Part shown: positions 1 to 6,579 of the stretch, in pieces
Position numbering within the stretch: position 1 is the stretch's first letter
How the letters are laid out: each line of letters starts with the position of its first letter
Source: an uncultured Lachnospiraceae bacterium
Lineage (GTDB): Bacteria > Bacillota > Clostridia > Lachnospirales > Lachnospiraceae
DNA: 9,088 nt
Assembly: GCA_902766655.1 (NCBI GenBank)
Contig: CACXEL010000045.1
Coordinates: 1-9,088, forward strand
Reading direction: 5' to 3'
Position numbers and translations under genes: made by a program
Notes under the pieces: model-generated
The model's database searches: none
What the model was told of the DNA's origin: nothing
Seen by the model: the letters and a program-made list of their open reading frames with translations, nothing else

Positions 1-460
1 GCCAGATCAGCGCGGTCGACGCATCCTCATATTCTACTGAGACGCCCCAGGTGCCGTCTTCTCTCTGTCTTACCCGCGTTACCGGCGTCCCGGCGTGCTT
101 GCTTGCGCCGAAGTTCGTAACCAGCAGGAATTCTCCTTCCGTATCCGCGGCAGCAAAAGAAGGACGGGCGCCATAGGAAATCGTTTCATCCAGCTTTGTA
201 AGGATCCCAGTCCCGGGATCCGGACGCAGGGCGAAAACGCGCCCGCCGCCTCCCTTCAGGAACCCGGGATTCCCTGGGCGTTCATCCGTGGCGTAAAGGA
301 TCCCTCTCTTTTTATCGTACAACACCGTTCCTGCGCTGATCTCAGGAAAGAGATCGTCCGCGACAAGCTCCGCCCTGCCGTTCCCTTCATCAAAGCGGTA
401 CACGGAATATCCGGCGCTTCCCCCCGGGCAGAAAGAACCGATATACAGAAATGTGTTCAT
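1..460 (-). CDS. Lactonase-family beta-propeller protein (6-phosphogluconolactonase-like), N-terminal part
   Basis: The gene enters from its ATG at 460 and runs off the left edge, leaving 153 codons of a protein that in this family is usually about 330 to 380 residues. The fragment begins MNTFLYIGSF and continues GYSVYRFDEGNG and YATDE; further on ISYGARPSFAAADTEGEFLL is followed by VTNFG. This matches the repeating blade pattern of the seven-bladed lactonase family (COG2706), where one blade typically reads 'P.....d..g.fl.vaNyg'. Characterised members hydrolyse sugar lactones such as 6-phosphogluconolactone in the cytoplasm; the substrate here is unknown. No signal peptide is seen. GGAAAGGAG at 472-480 lies 11 bases before the ATG, a slightly long spacing. 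A terminator-like hairpin separates it from the tRNA upstream, so it may be a separate transcription unit. The family call is good; the exact function is open. Confidence 0.75.
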   Translation of the reverse strand, partial: MNTFLYIGSFCPGGSAGYSVYRFDEGNGRAELVADDLFPEISAGTVLYDKKRGILYATDERPGNPGFLKGGGGRVFALRPDPGTGILTKLDETISYGARPSFAAADTEGEFLLVTNFGASKHAGTPVTRVRQREDGTWGVSVEYEDASTALIW

Positions 461-492
461 GCTGCCGTCTGCTCCTTTCCCCGGGTGCCCGG

Positions 493-541
493 AAAATGCA
501 AAGACCGCACGCGCTCCGGAAGATGACCGGTGCGTGTGCGG
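493..541 (-). terminator. Terminator-like hairpin after tRNA-Sec
   Basis: On the minus strand, positions 541-532 pair with 514-505 over ten positions with one mismatch (535/511). After a T-T mismatch, CCGG at 530-527 pairs with CCGG at 519-516 around a seven-base loop. The downstream sequence TCTTTGCATTTT (504-493) is T-rich but interrupted. The hairpin starts 7 bases past the tRNA discriminator base, so it could end transcription of the tRNA or of the whole upstream operon. A second small inverted repeat, CCGGG-CA-CCCGG (492-481), lies just before the lactonase ribosome binding site. The imperfect T-tract makes termination efficiency uncertain. Confidence 0.5.
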
Positions 542-548
542 AATAAAA

Positions 549-641
549 CGGAGGGGATGGGAATCGAACCCATCCGGGAGGAGTTCAGCCCCCCACAACG
601 GTTTTGAAGACCGCGAAGCACACCAGCACTTGTCCGCCTCC
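549..641 (-). tRNA. selC: tRNA-Sec (anticodon UCA), with a non-canonical acceptor stem
   Basis: The 93-nt sequence folds as a selenocysteine tRNA. It has a six-pair D stem (AAGTGC/GTGCTT, with two G-T wobbles) with the four-base loop TGGT. The anticodon stem GCGGT/ACCGT holds loop CTTCAAA, with anticodon TCA at 607-605. A long variable arm (GGGGGG with CTCCTCC) follows, then T arm ATGGG-TTCGATT-CCCAT, discriminator G at 549 and no encoded CCA. This tRNA reads UGA as selenocysteine with SelA, SelB and SelD, none of which are in the window. The odd part is the acceptor: the 5' strand GGAGGCGG faces only CCCCTCC, so the usual eight-pair bacterial stem becomes seven pairs with C636 bulged, or eight positions with a C-C mismatch and a four-pair T stem. 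It starts 12 bases after the stop codon of the upstream CoA-transferase, with no clear promoter between. Identity is strong; functionality is slightly in doubt. Confidence 0.9.
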
Positions 642-653
642 AATAAGTACAGC

Positions 654-1868
654 TTAATATATCGCCCTGCTTTCTTCAAGAGTCCGGATCTCCTCATCCG
701 ATTTCCCGAGAAGATCCCGCATCACCGTCTCCGTGTCTTCACCGAGCAGCGGAGAGGCCTTAGTGATCTCCGCCGGTGTCTTCGAGAAATGCCAGGCCGG
801 GCTCATGGTAACAAAATCACCCATGGCCGGATGCTCCATATGGATAAACAGGTTCCGCGCCTTCGTGTGCGGATCCGTCAGGATATCCTCCGCGCTCATG
901 GAGGGCATGGCAGCGATGCCCGCCTCCTGGAACCTGTGCATCAGTTCATAGGAGGAGTAGTCCTTCGTCCATTTCTCCACTTCCTGCGAAATAGCCTTCC
1001 GGTTGTACCAGCGCCCCCACATGTCTCTGTATTCCGGGTTCTCTGTCCATTCCGGATCGCCGATGACCTTTTTAAAGGCTTCCCACTCCTCGTCGGACCC
1101 CACCGCGATGCTGATCCAGCTGTCCTTCTCCCTGCACGGATAGACACCGTGCGGGGCCATGATGGCGTCGGCATTGCCGCGTCGCACGGGGGAGAAGCCG
1201 TTCATGGTATAGGCCATGAGCTGCGGTCCCACGAGATCTGACAGACACTCGGAGGAAGAGACATCGATATAGGTGCCTTTTCCGGTCTTTTTGCGGTTAA
1301 TGAGCGCAGTGATGATAATAAACGCCGCTGCGACGCTGACTCTTAAGTCCTGCACGCCGCTCATGACGTTCGGTTCCCCGTCGGTGTAGCCGGTCAGGTT
1401 CGCGAGGCCTCCGAACGAAGCGAAAATGGGAGCATACCCTGCGAAATGACTGTAGGGCCCTGTAGATCCAAAGCCGGTGGACTCGATCATGATGATGTCT
1501 TCCTTCACCTGCCGGAGATCCTCATAGCTGAGGCCCAGCTTCTTCATTTTCCCCGGGCGCATGTTCGCGAGCACCACATCGCACTTCGAGACCAGTTCCT
1601 TCGCCAGCTGTACACCTTCGGGCGTCTTCACATTGATGGTGACGCTCTGTTTTCCGAGGTTCGCGTTGTTGAAGGTCGGGGAGTAGTCATAGCCGTGGAA
1701 ATTGTCACCGTCCATCAGCGTCCCCTGCCGCGTCTGATCGATGCGCCCTTTGCTCTCGATCTTGATGACCTCCGCGCCGAGCATGGAGAGGAGCGTTCCG
1801 CAGTACGGTCCTGCCCACACCCAACTGAAGTCTGCGATACGGATGCCTTTCAGGATCTCACATGCCAT
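654..1868 (-). CDS. CaiB/BaiF family III CoA-transferase C (paralogue of B)
   Basis: The protein has 404 residues, the usual length for family III CoA-transferases, cytoplasmic enzymes that move CoA between carboxylates through a bound acyl-aspartate intermediate. The N-terminal CoA-binding region reads LKGIRIADFSWVWAGPY (residues 6-22) and LGAEVIKIES (30-39). Asp174 in SGVQDLR is the probable catalytic aspartate, followed by the family pattern ALINRKKTGKGTYIDVS. DPHTKARNLF near the C terminus is also typical. More than half of its residues match CoA-transferase B by eye, so the pair arose by duplication. The start at 1868 is preferred because AAAGGAAG lies just upstream; the ATG at 1904 lies inside a hairpin with no ribosome binding site. 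It is the last protein gene of the operon, 100 bases after the MaoC-like gene and 12 bases before tRNA-Sec. Donor and acceptor acids are unknown. Confidence 0.9.
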   Translation of the reverse strand: MACEILKGIRIADFSWVWAGPYCGTLLSMLGAEVIKIESKGRIDQTRQGTLMDGDNFHGYDYSPTFNNANLGKQSVTINVKTPEGVQLAKELVSKCDVVLANMRPGKMKKLGLSYEDLRQVKEDIIMIESTGFGSTGPYSHFAGYAPIFASFGGLANLTGYTDGEPNVMSGVQDLRVSVAAAFIIITALINRKKTGKGTYIDVSSSECLSDLVGPQLMAYTMNGFSPVRRGNADAIMAPHGVYPCREKDSWISIAVGSDEEWEAFKKVIGDPEWTENPEYRDMWGRWYNRKAISQEVEKWTKDYSSYELMHRFQEAGIAAMPSMSAEDILTDPHTKARNLFIHMEHPAMGDFVTMSPAWHFSKTPAEITKASPLLGEDTETVMRDLLGKSDEEIRTLEESRAIY

Positions 1869-1891
1869 AACCGTCTTCCTTTCTTCAAAGC

Positions 1892-1918
1892 GCGGCATCT
1901 GCATTCCGCAGATGCCGC
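1892..1918 (-). other. Perfect 11-bp intercistronic hairpin
   Basis: GCGGCATCTGC (1892-1902) and GCAGATGCCGC (1908-1918) are perfectly complementary around a five-base loop. On the transcribed minus strand it is followed by CGCTTTG, which has only three T residues, so it is not a convincing intrinsic terminator. It ends about 23 bases before the start of CoA-transferase C and just above its ribosome binding site. Plausible roles are mRNA processing or stability, or partial attenuation, which would set CoA-transferase C and tRNA-Sec levels apart from the upstream genes. Confidence 0.55.
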
Positions 1919-1947
1919 CGTGTTTTCATTGTTTCACGATCTGTCCT

Positions 1948-1968
1948 TCCGGCCCTGGATCTGCCGGA
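1948..1968 (-). other. Small hairpin directly after the MaoC-like stop codon
   Basis: TCCGGC (1948-1953) and GCCGGA (1963-1968) form a six-pair stem with a nine-base loop, starting at the base after the TGA stop of the MaoC-like gene. There is no T-tract. Together with the stronger hairpin at 1892-1918 it makes the 100-base gap between the MaoC-like gene and CoA-transferase C unusually structured compared with the 12-base gap between A and B. A 3'-end protection or processing role is possible. Confidence 0.35.
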
Positions 1969-3213
1969 TCAGAGGGGCTTGTCATACTCCGCTTTGGAGC
2001 AGAGACGGACCACATAGTCGGACTTGGTGTGGAGGACGCCGTCCTGATTCTCGCCCCAGACGTTGATCAGCACCAGGTGCTTTCCGTTCTCTTCCCACTT
2101 CTTTGCTACTTTGCCCTTTACATAGGTCATGTCGCCGAAGAAGACCATTCTTCTGTCCTGGGAATCCACGGACTCGACCCAGCCATCGTCGCCCATCCAG
2201 TCGGTGACGATCTGAACCAGCATCATCTCGTTCTGAATGCCCGCGGAGTTCGCGTAGGGATAGCCGAAAAGCTGCGCCGCGTGATCAGTGTAATGCCAGT
2301 CACGGCGGAGAATATACTCATTGGTCTCCGGATCGATCGGGTGATGCTGCAGATGTTCTCTCATGCAGGCCCACTTGATGGCATAAGCATAAGCATAGCA
2401 GCTGACCATGGTGCGGGCGCAGGCATCCGCCACATCCACCGGTCCGCGGAGAATGGTGGGCAGCTCTTCTCCGACCTGGACGTCCTCCCAGTACCTGATC
2501 TCTTTGCCGCGGCGGAATTTGCCTGCAAGCTGATCGTCGTAGGACTGGTGGATCTGATCCAGAATGTCCTGGGAATAAGGCTTTCTCACCTTATTCTGGT
2601 ACATCTTTGCTTCCTTCTTCTTTCCGCCTTCTCTCTTTGAAGGCGGAGTCGCCATGTAAATATTTCTGTGGACCTCGACCGCCGCGACCTTGTTGTTCTG
2701 GTTCACGTAATATCTCGGCGCACTCTCAATGAACATTCTGTAAGGCTTGTCATGGACTTCCTTCTCGACAAAGCCTTCATACTTGTCATAGATCGTGAAG
2801 CTGTCGCCCGGACGGATCGGCTTGTAGTAAATATGCTTGGAACCACCGGCGAGACGCGCGACGCCCGGGACACGGAGTCTGCCGCCAAAGGCGGAGCCAA
2901 AGGCGATGGATGTCTCATACAGCGGCGGCGCGATAAAAGTGCCCCACCGGGTGGTCGCGATGTAGCCCGGATCTCTCCAGAAGGGATTCGGATCACCGCA
3001 GGCCAGCGCAAAGTGCCGGATGGTGTCTTCTGTCACATATTTATAGTTTACGCCTCGGTCGTACTCGTCGGTCATGATCTCATGCGCCGCCGGGGAGAAT
3101 TTCACTTCTCCTCTTCCCTCGTTGAATTCCGCGACCTTCTCGTCAAAACGTTTCATCCATTCAACGTCGTTCAGGCTGTCCCAGTCGGAGTTGCCGTCAA
3201 ATTTAGCTCCCAT
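1969..3213 (-). CDS. MaoC-like double-hotdog acyl-CoA hydratase/dehydratase
   Basis: The protein has 414 residues, long enough for two hotdog domains, the layout of HTD2/FAS1-type and mesaconyl-CoA-hydratase-like members of the MaoC family. These add or remove water on acyl-CoA thioesters. The first domain carries FALACGDPNPFWRDPGY (about 68-84) followed by RWGTFIAPP, which resembles the 'GD.NP.H.D...A......g.iAP' hydratase motif with Asp74 kept but Trp79 in place of the usual His. A charged linker (SKREGGKKKEAK, 192-203) leads to a second domain with HYTDHAAQLFGYPYANSAG (307-325), VTDWMGDDG and FFGDMTYVKGKV. The start at 3213 is chosen because AAAGGAG (3219-3225) lies five bases before it; the ATG at 3228 has no ribosome binding site. 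It sits between the paralogous CoA-transferases B and C, so it probably acts on the CoA thioester they make. Family is secure; direction and substrate are not. Confidence 0.85.
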   Translation of the reverse strand: MGAKFDGNSDWDSLNDVEWMKRFDEKVAEFNEGRGEVKFSPAAHEIMTDEYDRGVNYKYVTEDTIRHFALACGDPNPFWRDPGYIATTRWGTFIAPPLYETSIAFGSAFGGRLRVPGVARLAGGSKHIYYKPIRPGDSFTIYDKYEGFVEKEVHDKPYRMFIESAPRYYVNQNNKVAAVEVHRNIYMATPPSKREGGKKKEAKMYQNKVRKPYSQDILDQIHQSYDDQLAGKFRRGKEIRYWEDVQVGEELPTILRGPVDVADACARTMVSCYAYAYAIKWACMREHLQHHPIDPETNEYILRRDWHYTDHAAQLFGYPYANSAGIQNEMMLVQIVTDWMGDDGWVESVDSQDRRMVFFGDMTYVKGKVAKKWEENGKHLVLINVWGENQDGVLHTKSDYVVRLCSKAEYDKPL

Positions 3214-3218
3214 ATGCT

Positions 3219-3225
3219 CTCCTTT
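3219..3225 (-). promoter_or_regulatory. Ribosome binding site fixing the MaoC-like start
   Basis: AAAGGAG lies five bases before the ATG at 3213 and overlaps the codons that would follow the upstream ATG at 3228. The upstream ATG is preceded by GC-rich sequence with no Shine-Dalgarno match. The downstream start is therefore much the better choice. Confidence 0.7.
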
Positions 3226-3280
3226 CATAGTTCGGACCCCGCGGCCCGGATTCCGTTTTCTTTGCCTGCTGCCGTTCCGC

Positions 3281-4504
3281 TTACCAGGCGATCTGCGCCT
3301 CTTCCAGGCGGTCCACTTCTTCCTTCTTCATGCCGAGAAGATTTTCAAAAACATCATGATTATCGGCGCCGAGCAGCGGTCCCGCCTTCCGGATCCTCGC
3401 CGGCGTTTCCGAGAGTTTCCATGCCGGGCGCATGACCACCTGCTGACCAAGCGCCGGAGTATCGATGGTCTGGAACAGATCCCTCGCCTTCGTGTGCGGA
3501 TCATCCAGGATCTCCTTTGCGGAGAAGCTCGGGATGGCGGCGACTCCTGCCTTCTGCAGGATCTCCATGGTTTCCCGGGAGGTGCGCTCCTTCGTCCATT
3601 CCGTCATGTATTGATCCAGTTCCTTACGGTTCTGCCAGCGGCCGAACTCATCGTCGTACTTCGGATCCTCCGCCCATTCCGGAGCACCCATCGCGTTTTT
3701 CAGTGCCGTCCATTCTTCGTCGTTTCCGACGGCGATGCTTACCCAGCTGTCCTCTCCCTTCGCGCGGTATACATTGTGGGGCGCCATGATGTCATCCTGG
3801 TTCCCGCAGCGGAACGGGGAACGGCCGTTCATGGTGTAGTCCATGAGCTGCGGTCCCACAAGGTCCGACAGGCATTCGGAGGAGGAAATGTCGATGTAGG
3901 TCCCTTTTCCTGTCTTCTTCCGGTTGATCAGAGCCGTGATCAGGATGAACGCGGAAGCTGTACCCGCTCTCATATCCTGCACGCCTGACATGACGTTCGG
4001 GGTACCGTCCTCATAGCCGGTCAGATAAGCCAGACCTCCGAAAGAAGCGAAGATCGGTGCAAATCCTGCGAAACCTTTATAAGGCCCGGTACTGCCGAAG
4101 CCGGAAGATTCCATCATGATGATATCCGGCTTCACCTTGATCAGGTCTTTATAGCCGAGGCCAAGCTTGTCCATTTTTCCGGGGCGCATGTTCGCTACTA
4201 CGATATCGCATTTTGCCACCAGCTTTCTTGCCAGCTCTGCTCCCTCCGGCTTCGTGATATCGATCGCGACGCTCTGCTTGTTCAGATTCGCGTTGTTGAA
4301 GGTCGGCGAGGAGTCATAGCCATTGAAGCTGTCGCCATTCATGATGGAGCCTTTTCTCGTCTGGTCCACACGGCCGCGGCTTTCGATCTTAATGACCTCC
4401 GCGCCGAGGTAAGAAAGCAGTGAAGTCGCGTAGGGCCCTGCCCAGACCCAGCTGAAATCCGCGATCCTGATCCCTTTCAGTGCGTCTTTAAACATTTCTG
4501 TCAT
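3281..4504 (-). CDS. CaiB/BaiF family III CoA-transferase B (paralogue of C)
   Basis: This is a full-length family III CoA-transferase of 407 residues. LKGIRIADFSWVWAGPY (9-25) and LGAEVIKIES (33-42) are the CoA-binding N-terminal signature. Asp177 in SGVQDMRAG is the expected catalytic aspartate that forms acyl-anhydride and aspartyl-CoA intermediates, followed by ALINRKKTGKGTYIDISSSE. DPHTKARDLF lies near the C terminus. It is colinear with CoA-transferase C almost without gaps; both share SPTFNNANL, ANMRPGKM and GFGSTGPY, while CoA-transferase A is clearly more distant. B and C could be two homodimers with different substrates or the two chains of a heteromer, as reported for paralogous pairs such as BbsE/BbsF. 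The ATG at 4504 has AAGGAGG seven bases upstream, overlapping the stop of gene A, so translation of A and B is probably coupled. The substrate is unknown. Confidence 0.92.
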   Translation of the reverse strand: MTEMFKDALKGIRIADFSWVWAGPYATSLLSYLGAEVIKIESRGRVDQTRKGSIMNGDSFNGYDSSPTFNNANLNKQSVAIDITKPEGAELARKLVAKCDIVVANMRPGKMDKLGLGYKDLIKVKPDIIMMESSGFGSTGPYKGFAGFAPIFASFGGLAYLTGYEDGTPNVMSGVQDMRAGTASAFILITALINRKKTGKGTYIDISSSECLSDLVGPQLMDYTMNGRSPFRCGNQDDIMAPHNVYRAKGEDSWVSIAVGNDEEWTALKNAMGAPEWAEDPKYDDEFGRWQNRKELDQYMTEWTKERTSRETMEILQKAGVAAIPSFSAKEILDDPHTKARDLFQTIDTPALGQQVVMRPAWKLSETPARIRKAGPLLGADNHDVFENLLGMKKEEVDRLEEAQIAW

Positions 4505-4511
4505 ACTCCCG

Positions 4512-4518
4512 CCTCCTT
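4512..4518 (-). promoter_or_regulatory. Ribosome binding site of CoA-transferase B overlapping the stop of A
   Basis: AAGGAGG shares bases with the TAA stop of CoA-transferase A (4519-4517) and lies seven bases before the ATG at 4504. This arrangement favours re-initiation by ribosomes ending gene A, so A and B are likely made in linked amounts. Confidence 0.75.
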
Positions 4519-5731
4519 AAATAATGCCTGCTTCCCTGAGCTTCACGACTTCCTGTTTCGTGTAGCCGAGGCGGTTGCAGTAGATCTCTTCGTTGTGCTG
4601 TCCGAGGGTCGGTGCACCGTGATCATCTTTCCCCTTCATCTCCTCCGCGCTGAAGCGGTAGGGCAGTCCGGGGTACTCCAGGCTTCCTGCTACCGGATGA
4701 CTGATCGCCTTGAAAAAATGCCGCGCTTTTGTCTGCGGGGAATTGTAGACCTGCTCCGCGGAGCAGATCGGAGCGCAGGCACTGCCTTCCTTCTGGATCC
4801 GGAAAAAGAGGTCCATGGTATTGTATTTCTGCGCCTCTTCCCTGAGCTTCACCTTCAGCTCTTCAAAATGGGCATCTCTTTCCTTCTGCTCTACGAACGG
4901 CGCCTTCATGGCCCATTCCGGGTTTCCGAGAGCTCTCACGATCCCGTCCCACTGCTTCTGCGGGTACAGGACACAGATCACATAGCCGTCGTCCTTGCAC
5001 TGCACCAGGGTATCGCGCACACGGTTCACACCGACGCGGGACGGACTCTTGCCGATCATGTAGTAGCGGACGATGTTCATCCTCTCCAGAGCCATCATGG
5101 CTTCCTGCTTTGAGATATCAATATACTGACCCTCGCCGGTGTTCAACTTGTGATAGTAGGCTCCAGCCACCGCGACGGAGGTGTGGACGCCGATATCGTA
5201 CTCGCCGACGTAGCCGCCGCCCTTGATGGGCTCACGGTCGGCGTTGGGAGATGCGGCCGGCAGCACATAGCCTGCGCCGCTGGCGTGGTAGGTGTTCAGA
5301 TAGTAAGCTTTGTACCCGCTGTAGGGCCCGTTCTGTCCAAAGGGCGTGATAGATACCATGATAAGACCGGGGTTCAGTTCTTTCAGTTCCTCATAGTCCA
5401 GTCCCATTTCCTTCAGTTCTCCCGGGAGCGTATCCTCCACCAGGACATCCGCCTCCTTCACCAGGGCTTTGAAGATATCACGCGCTCTGGGGGATTCCAG
5501 ATTCAGGGTGATCCCCTTCTTATTGGTATTGGTGTAAAGGAAAAGACCGGACGTCTCCGGATTCGGCTCATCGTGAAGATAGGGTCCTCTCCTTCTTGCG
5601 GAATCTCCTTCAGGGCGTTCGATCTTGATCACCTCCGCGCCGAGGTCCGCCAGCATCTTCGTGCAGTACGGTCCGGAAATGAAATCGCAGTACTCAACGA
5701 CCTTCATGCCGGTCAGCGGTCCAAATGCCAT
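4517..5731 (-). CDS. CaiB/BaiF family III CoA-transferase A (divergent member)
   Basis: The protein has 404 residues with the classic family III opening PLTGMKVVEYCDFISGPY (5-22) and LADLGAEVIKIERPEGD (28-44), closer to the general CaiB consensus than its two neighbours. Asp179 in GGYVGEYDIG is the probable catalytic aspartate, followed by TGEGQYIDISKQEA. The C-terminal region has SPQTKARHFF and APTLGQHNEEI. Enzymes of this family exchange CoA between two organic acids without ATP. The ATG at 5731 is chosen because AGAGGAG (5740-5746) lies eight bases upstream; an in-frame ATG at 5878 would put the promoter and operator inside the gene and is rejected. It is the first gene after the sigma-A promoter at 5811-5783 and is followed after 12 bases by B. 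It may use a different donor or acceptor from the B/C pair. Substrate is unknown. Confidence 0.92.
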   Translation of the reverse strand: MAFGPLTGMKVVEYCDFISGPYCTKMLADLGAEVIKIERPEGDSARRRGPYLHDEPNPETSGLFLYTNTNKKGITLNLESPRARDIFKALVKEADVLVEDTLPGELKEMGLDYEELKELNPGLIMVSITPFGQNGPYSGYKAYYLNTYHASGAGYVLPAASPNADREPIKGGGYVGEYDIGVHTSVAVAGAYYHKLNTGEGQYIDISKQEAMMALERMNIVRYYMIGKSPSRVGVNRVRDTLVQCKDDGYVICVLYPQKQWDGIVRALGNPEWAMKAPFVEQKERDAHFEELKVKLREEAQKYNTMDLFFRIQKEGSACAPICSAEQVYNSPQTKARHFFKAISHPVAGSLEYPGLPYRFSAEEMKGKDDHGAPTLGQHNEEIYCNRLGYTKQEVVKLREAGII

Positions 5732-5763
5732 ACCTGTAACTCCTCTCCTTTTCTGACAGTTAT

Positions 5764-5780
5764 AACTAATGTTGTTAGTT
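5764..5780. promoter_or_regulatory. Probable TetR operator at the CoA-transferase promoter
   Basis: AACTAA and TTAGTT form a perfect 6-5-6 inverted repeat (spacer TGTTG). It begins three bases downstream of the -10 element and covers the expected transcription start, the standard position for a repressor site. A related repeat with the same spacing lies in the tetR promoter at 6585-6601. The regulator gene lies immediately upstream, which makes it the obvious binding protein. Confidence 0.75.
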
Positions 5781-5782
5781 GA

Positions 5783-5811
5783 ATTATAAAATAACACCGT
5801 TCGCTTGTCAA
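5783..5811 (-). promoter_or_regulatory. Consensus sigma-A promoter of the CoA-transferase operon
   Basis: On the minus strand TTGACA (5811-5806) and TATAAT (5788-5783) are both exact consensus hexamers separated by exactly 17 bases. Transcription should start near 5776, giving a leader of about 45 bases before the ATG at 5731. Such a strong core promoter overlapped by an inverted repeat fits an operon kept off by a repressor and highly expressed on induction. Confidence 0.88.
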
Positions 5812-5895
5812 GGCAGGAATTCGGAATTTTCAAAAGAATAAATACTGAATCCGATATGTATTCCGCCGTAACAGGCAAACGGTGTCTGAGTGCGC

Positions 5896-6519
5896 TTATT
5901 CGCTCTTAGCCTTTTTCCTGGTTTTCTTCGCAGCCTTAAGGTGTTCCTTTTCCGCCTCCTCCAGCATTCTGAGCTGCTGGGCGATGATGAAGCTGAAGCT
6001 GTCCTCCATCTTTACCTTGGTACTGCTGAAATAACCGGCCATTTCCATCTGCAGGAATCCGTTCAGAAGGCTCCTGATGGAACGGGTGTAGTTGACCTTG
6101 TCCACCTCGGGCAGTTCAAAGCGGTCGATCACCTTCCGGAAGGTAATCACGCTTTCCCGTCCGATCTCCGTAACCGCTGCATCCCCCTTGTCAAGGGACG
6201 GCATGTCAAGGATCGCCAGATACAGCTGATAATTCTTTTTCACAAAATCCCGGTATACCCTGCAGATATCCGTGAAAGCCTGATCGCGGGATTTATTCTC
6301 CGCTGCCTCCTGCAGAAGACTGTTGAGCTTTTCCGAAGCGATCTTGGCGATCTCTATATTCACCTCATCCATACTGCTGAGGTGATTGTAGAGGGAGGCT
6401 GCCTTAACATGCAGCTCCGAAGCCAGTTCTCTCGCCGAGAATTTTCCGTACCCCTTTTCGTTCACAAGCCGCAGCGCAGCCTGCACGATCACATCAAAAC
6501 TCAGTCCCTTACCCTTCAT
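5896..6519 (-). CDS. TetR/AcrR-family transcriptional regulator
   Basis: The 207-residue length is typical of TetR regulators, which bind DNA as dimers through an N-terminal three-helix domain and release it when a ligand fills the C-terminal domain. Residues 8-52 carry the family pattern: AALRLVNEKGYGKFSARELA, then SELHVKAASLYNHLSSMDEV, with the recognition helix around 38-47. The C-terminal domain is divergent, so the ligand cannot be read; a CoA thioester or the free acid handled by the operon is the natural guess. The tail KAAKKTRKKAKSE is very basic. TGGAGG lies five to six bases before the ATG at 6519. The gene has its own promoter (6609-6580) with an operator-like repeat in it, and its stop lies 84 bases before the -35 of the CoA-transferase promoter in the same direction. 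No strong terminator was seen between, so read-through is possible. Confidence 0.9.
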   Translation of the reverse strand: MKGKGLSFDVIVQAALRLVNEKGYGKFSARELASELHVKAASLYNHLSSMDEVNIEIAKIASEKLNSLLQEAAENKSRDQAFTDICRVYRDFVKKNYQLYLAILDMPSLDKGDAAVTEIGRESVITFRKVIDRFELPEVDKVNYTRSIRSLLNGFLQMEMAGYFSSTKVKMEDSFSFIIAQQLRMLEEAEKEHLKAAKKTRKKAKSE

Positions 6520-6579
6520 TTCTGCCTCCAGCAGTTCGGTTTTATATGACCATAACGGTTCAACGATTTCTATGGGCAG

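Noticed and set aside
1869..1904. Upstream ATG at 1904 for CoA-transferase C
   Set aside because: It lies in the loop region of a perfect hairpin with no Shine-Dalgarno sequence; the ATG at 1868 has one and matches the start of paralogue B.
453..3988. Long plus-strand open frames (for example 453-1241, 1741-2640, 3074-3988)
   Set aside because: They run opposite clear protein-family genes, have no recognisable domains and look like antisense shadows in GC-rich coding DNA.
654..5731. Bile-acid 7-dehydroxylation (bai) operon
   Set aside because: Only the CoA-transferase family name is shared. The other expected bai genes (ligase, 3-alpha-HSDH, old yellow enzyme, 7-alpha-dehydratase) are absent.
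5732..5878. Upstream in-frame ATG at 5878 that would add 49 residues to CoA-transferase A
   Set aside because: The extension has no family similarity, lacks a ribosome binding site, and would contain the consensus promoter and operator. The ATG at 5731 starts right at the conserved N-terminal motif.
5812..5895. Terminator after the tetR gene
   Set aside because: Only a weak A/T-rich pairing (GAATAC with GTATTT) is present, without a GC-rich stem and proper T-tract.
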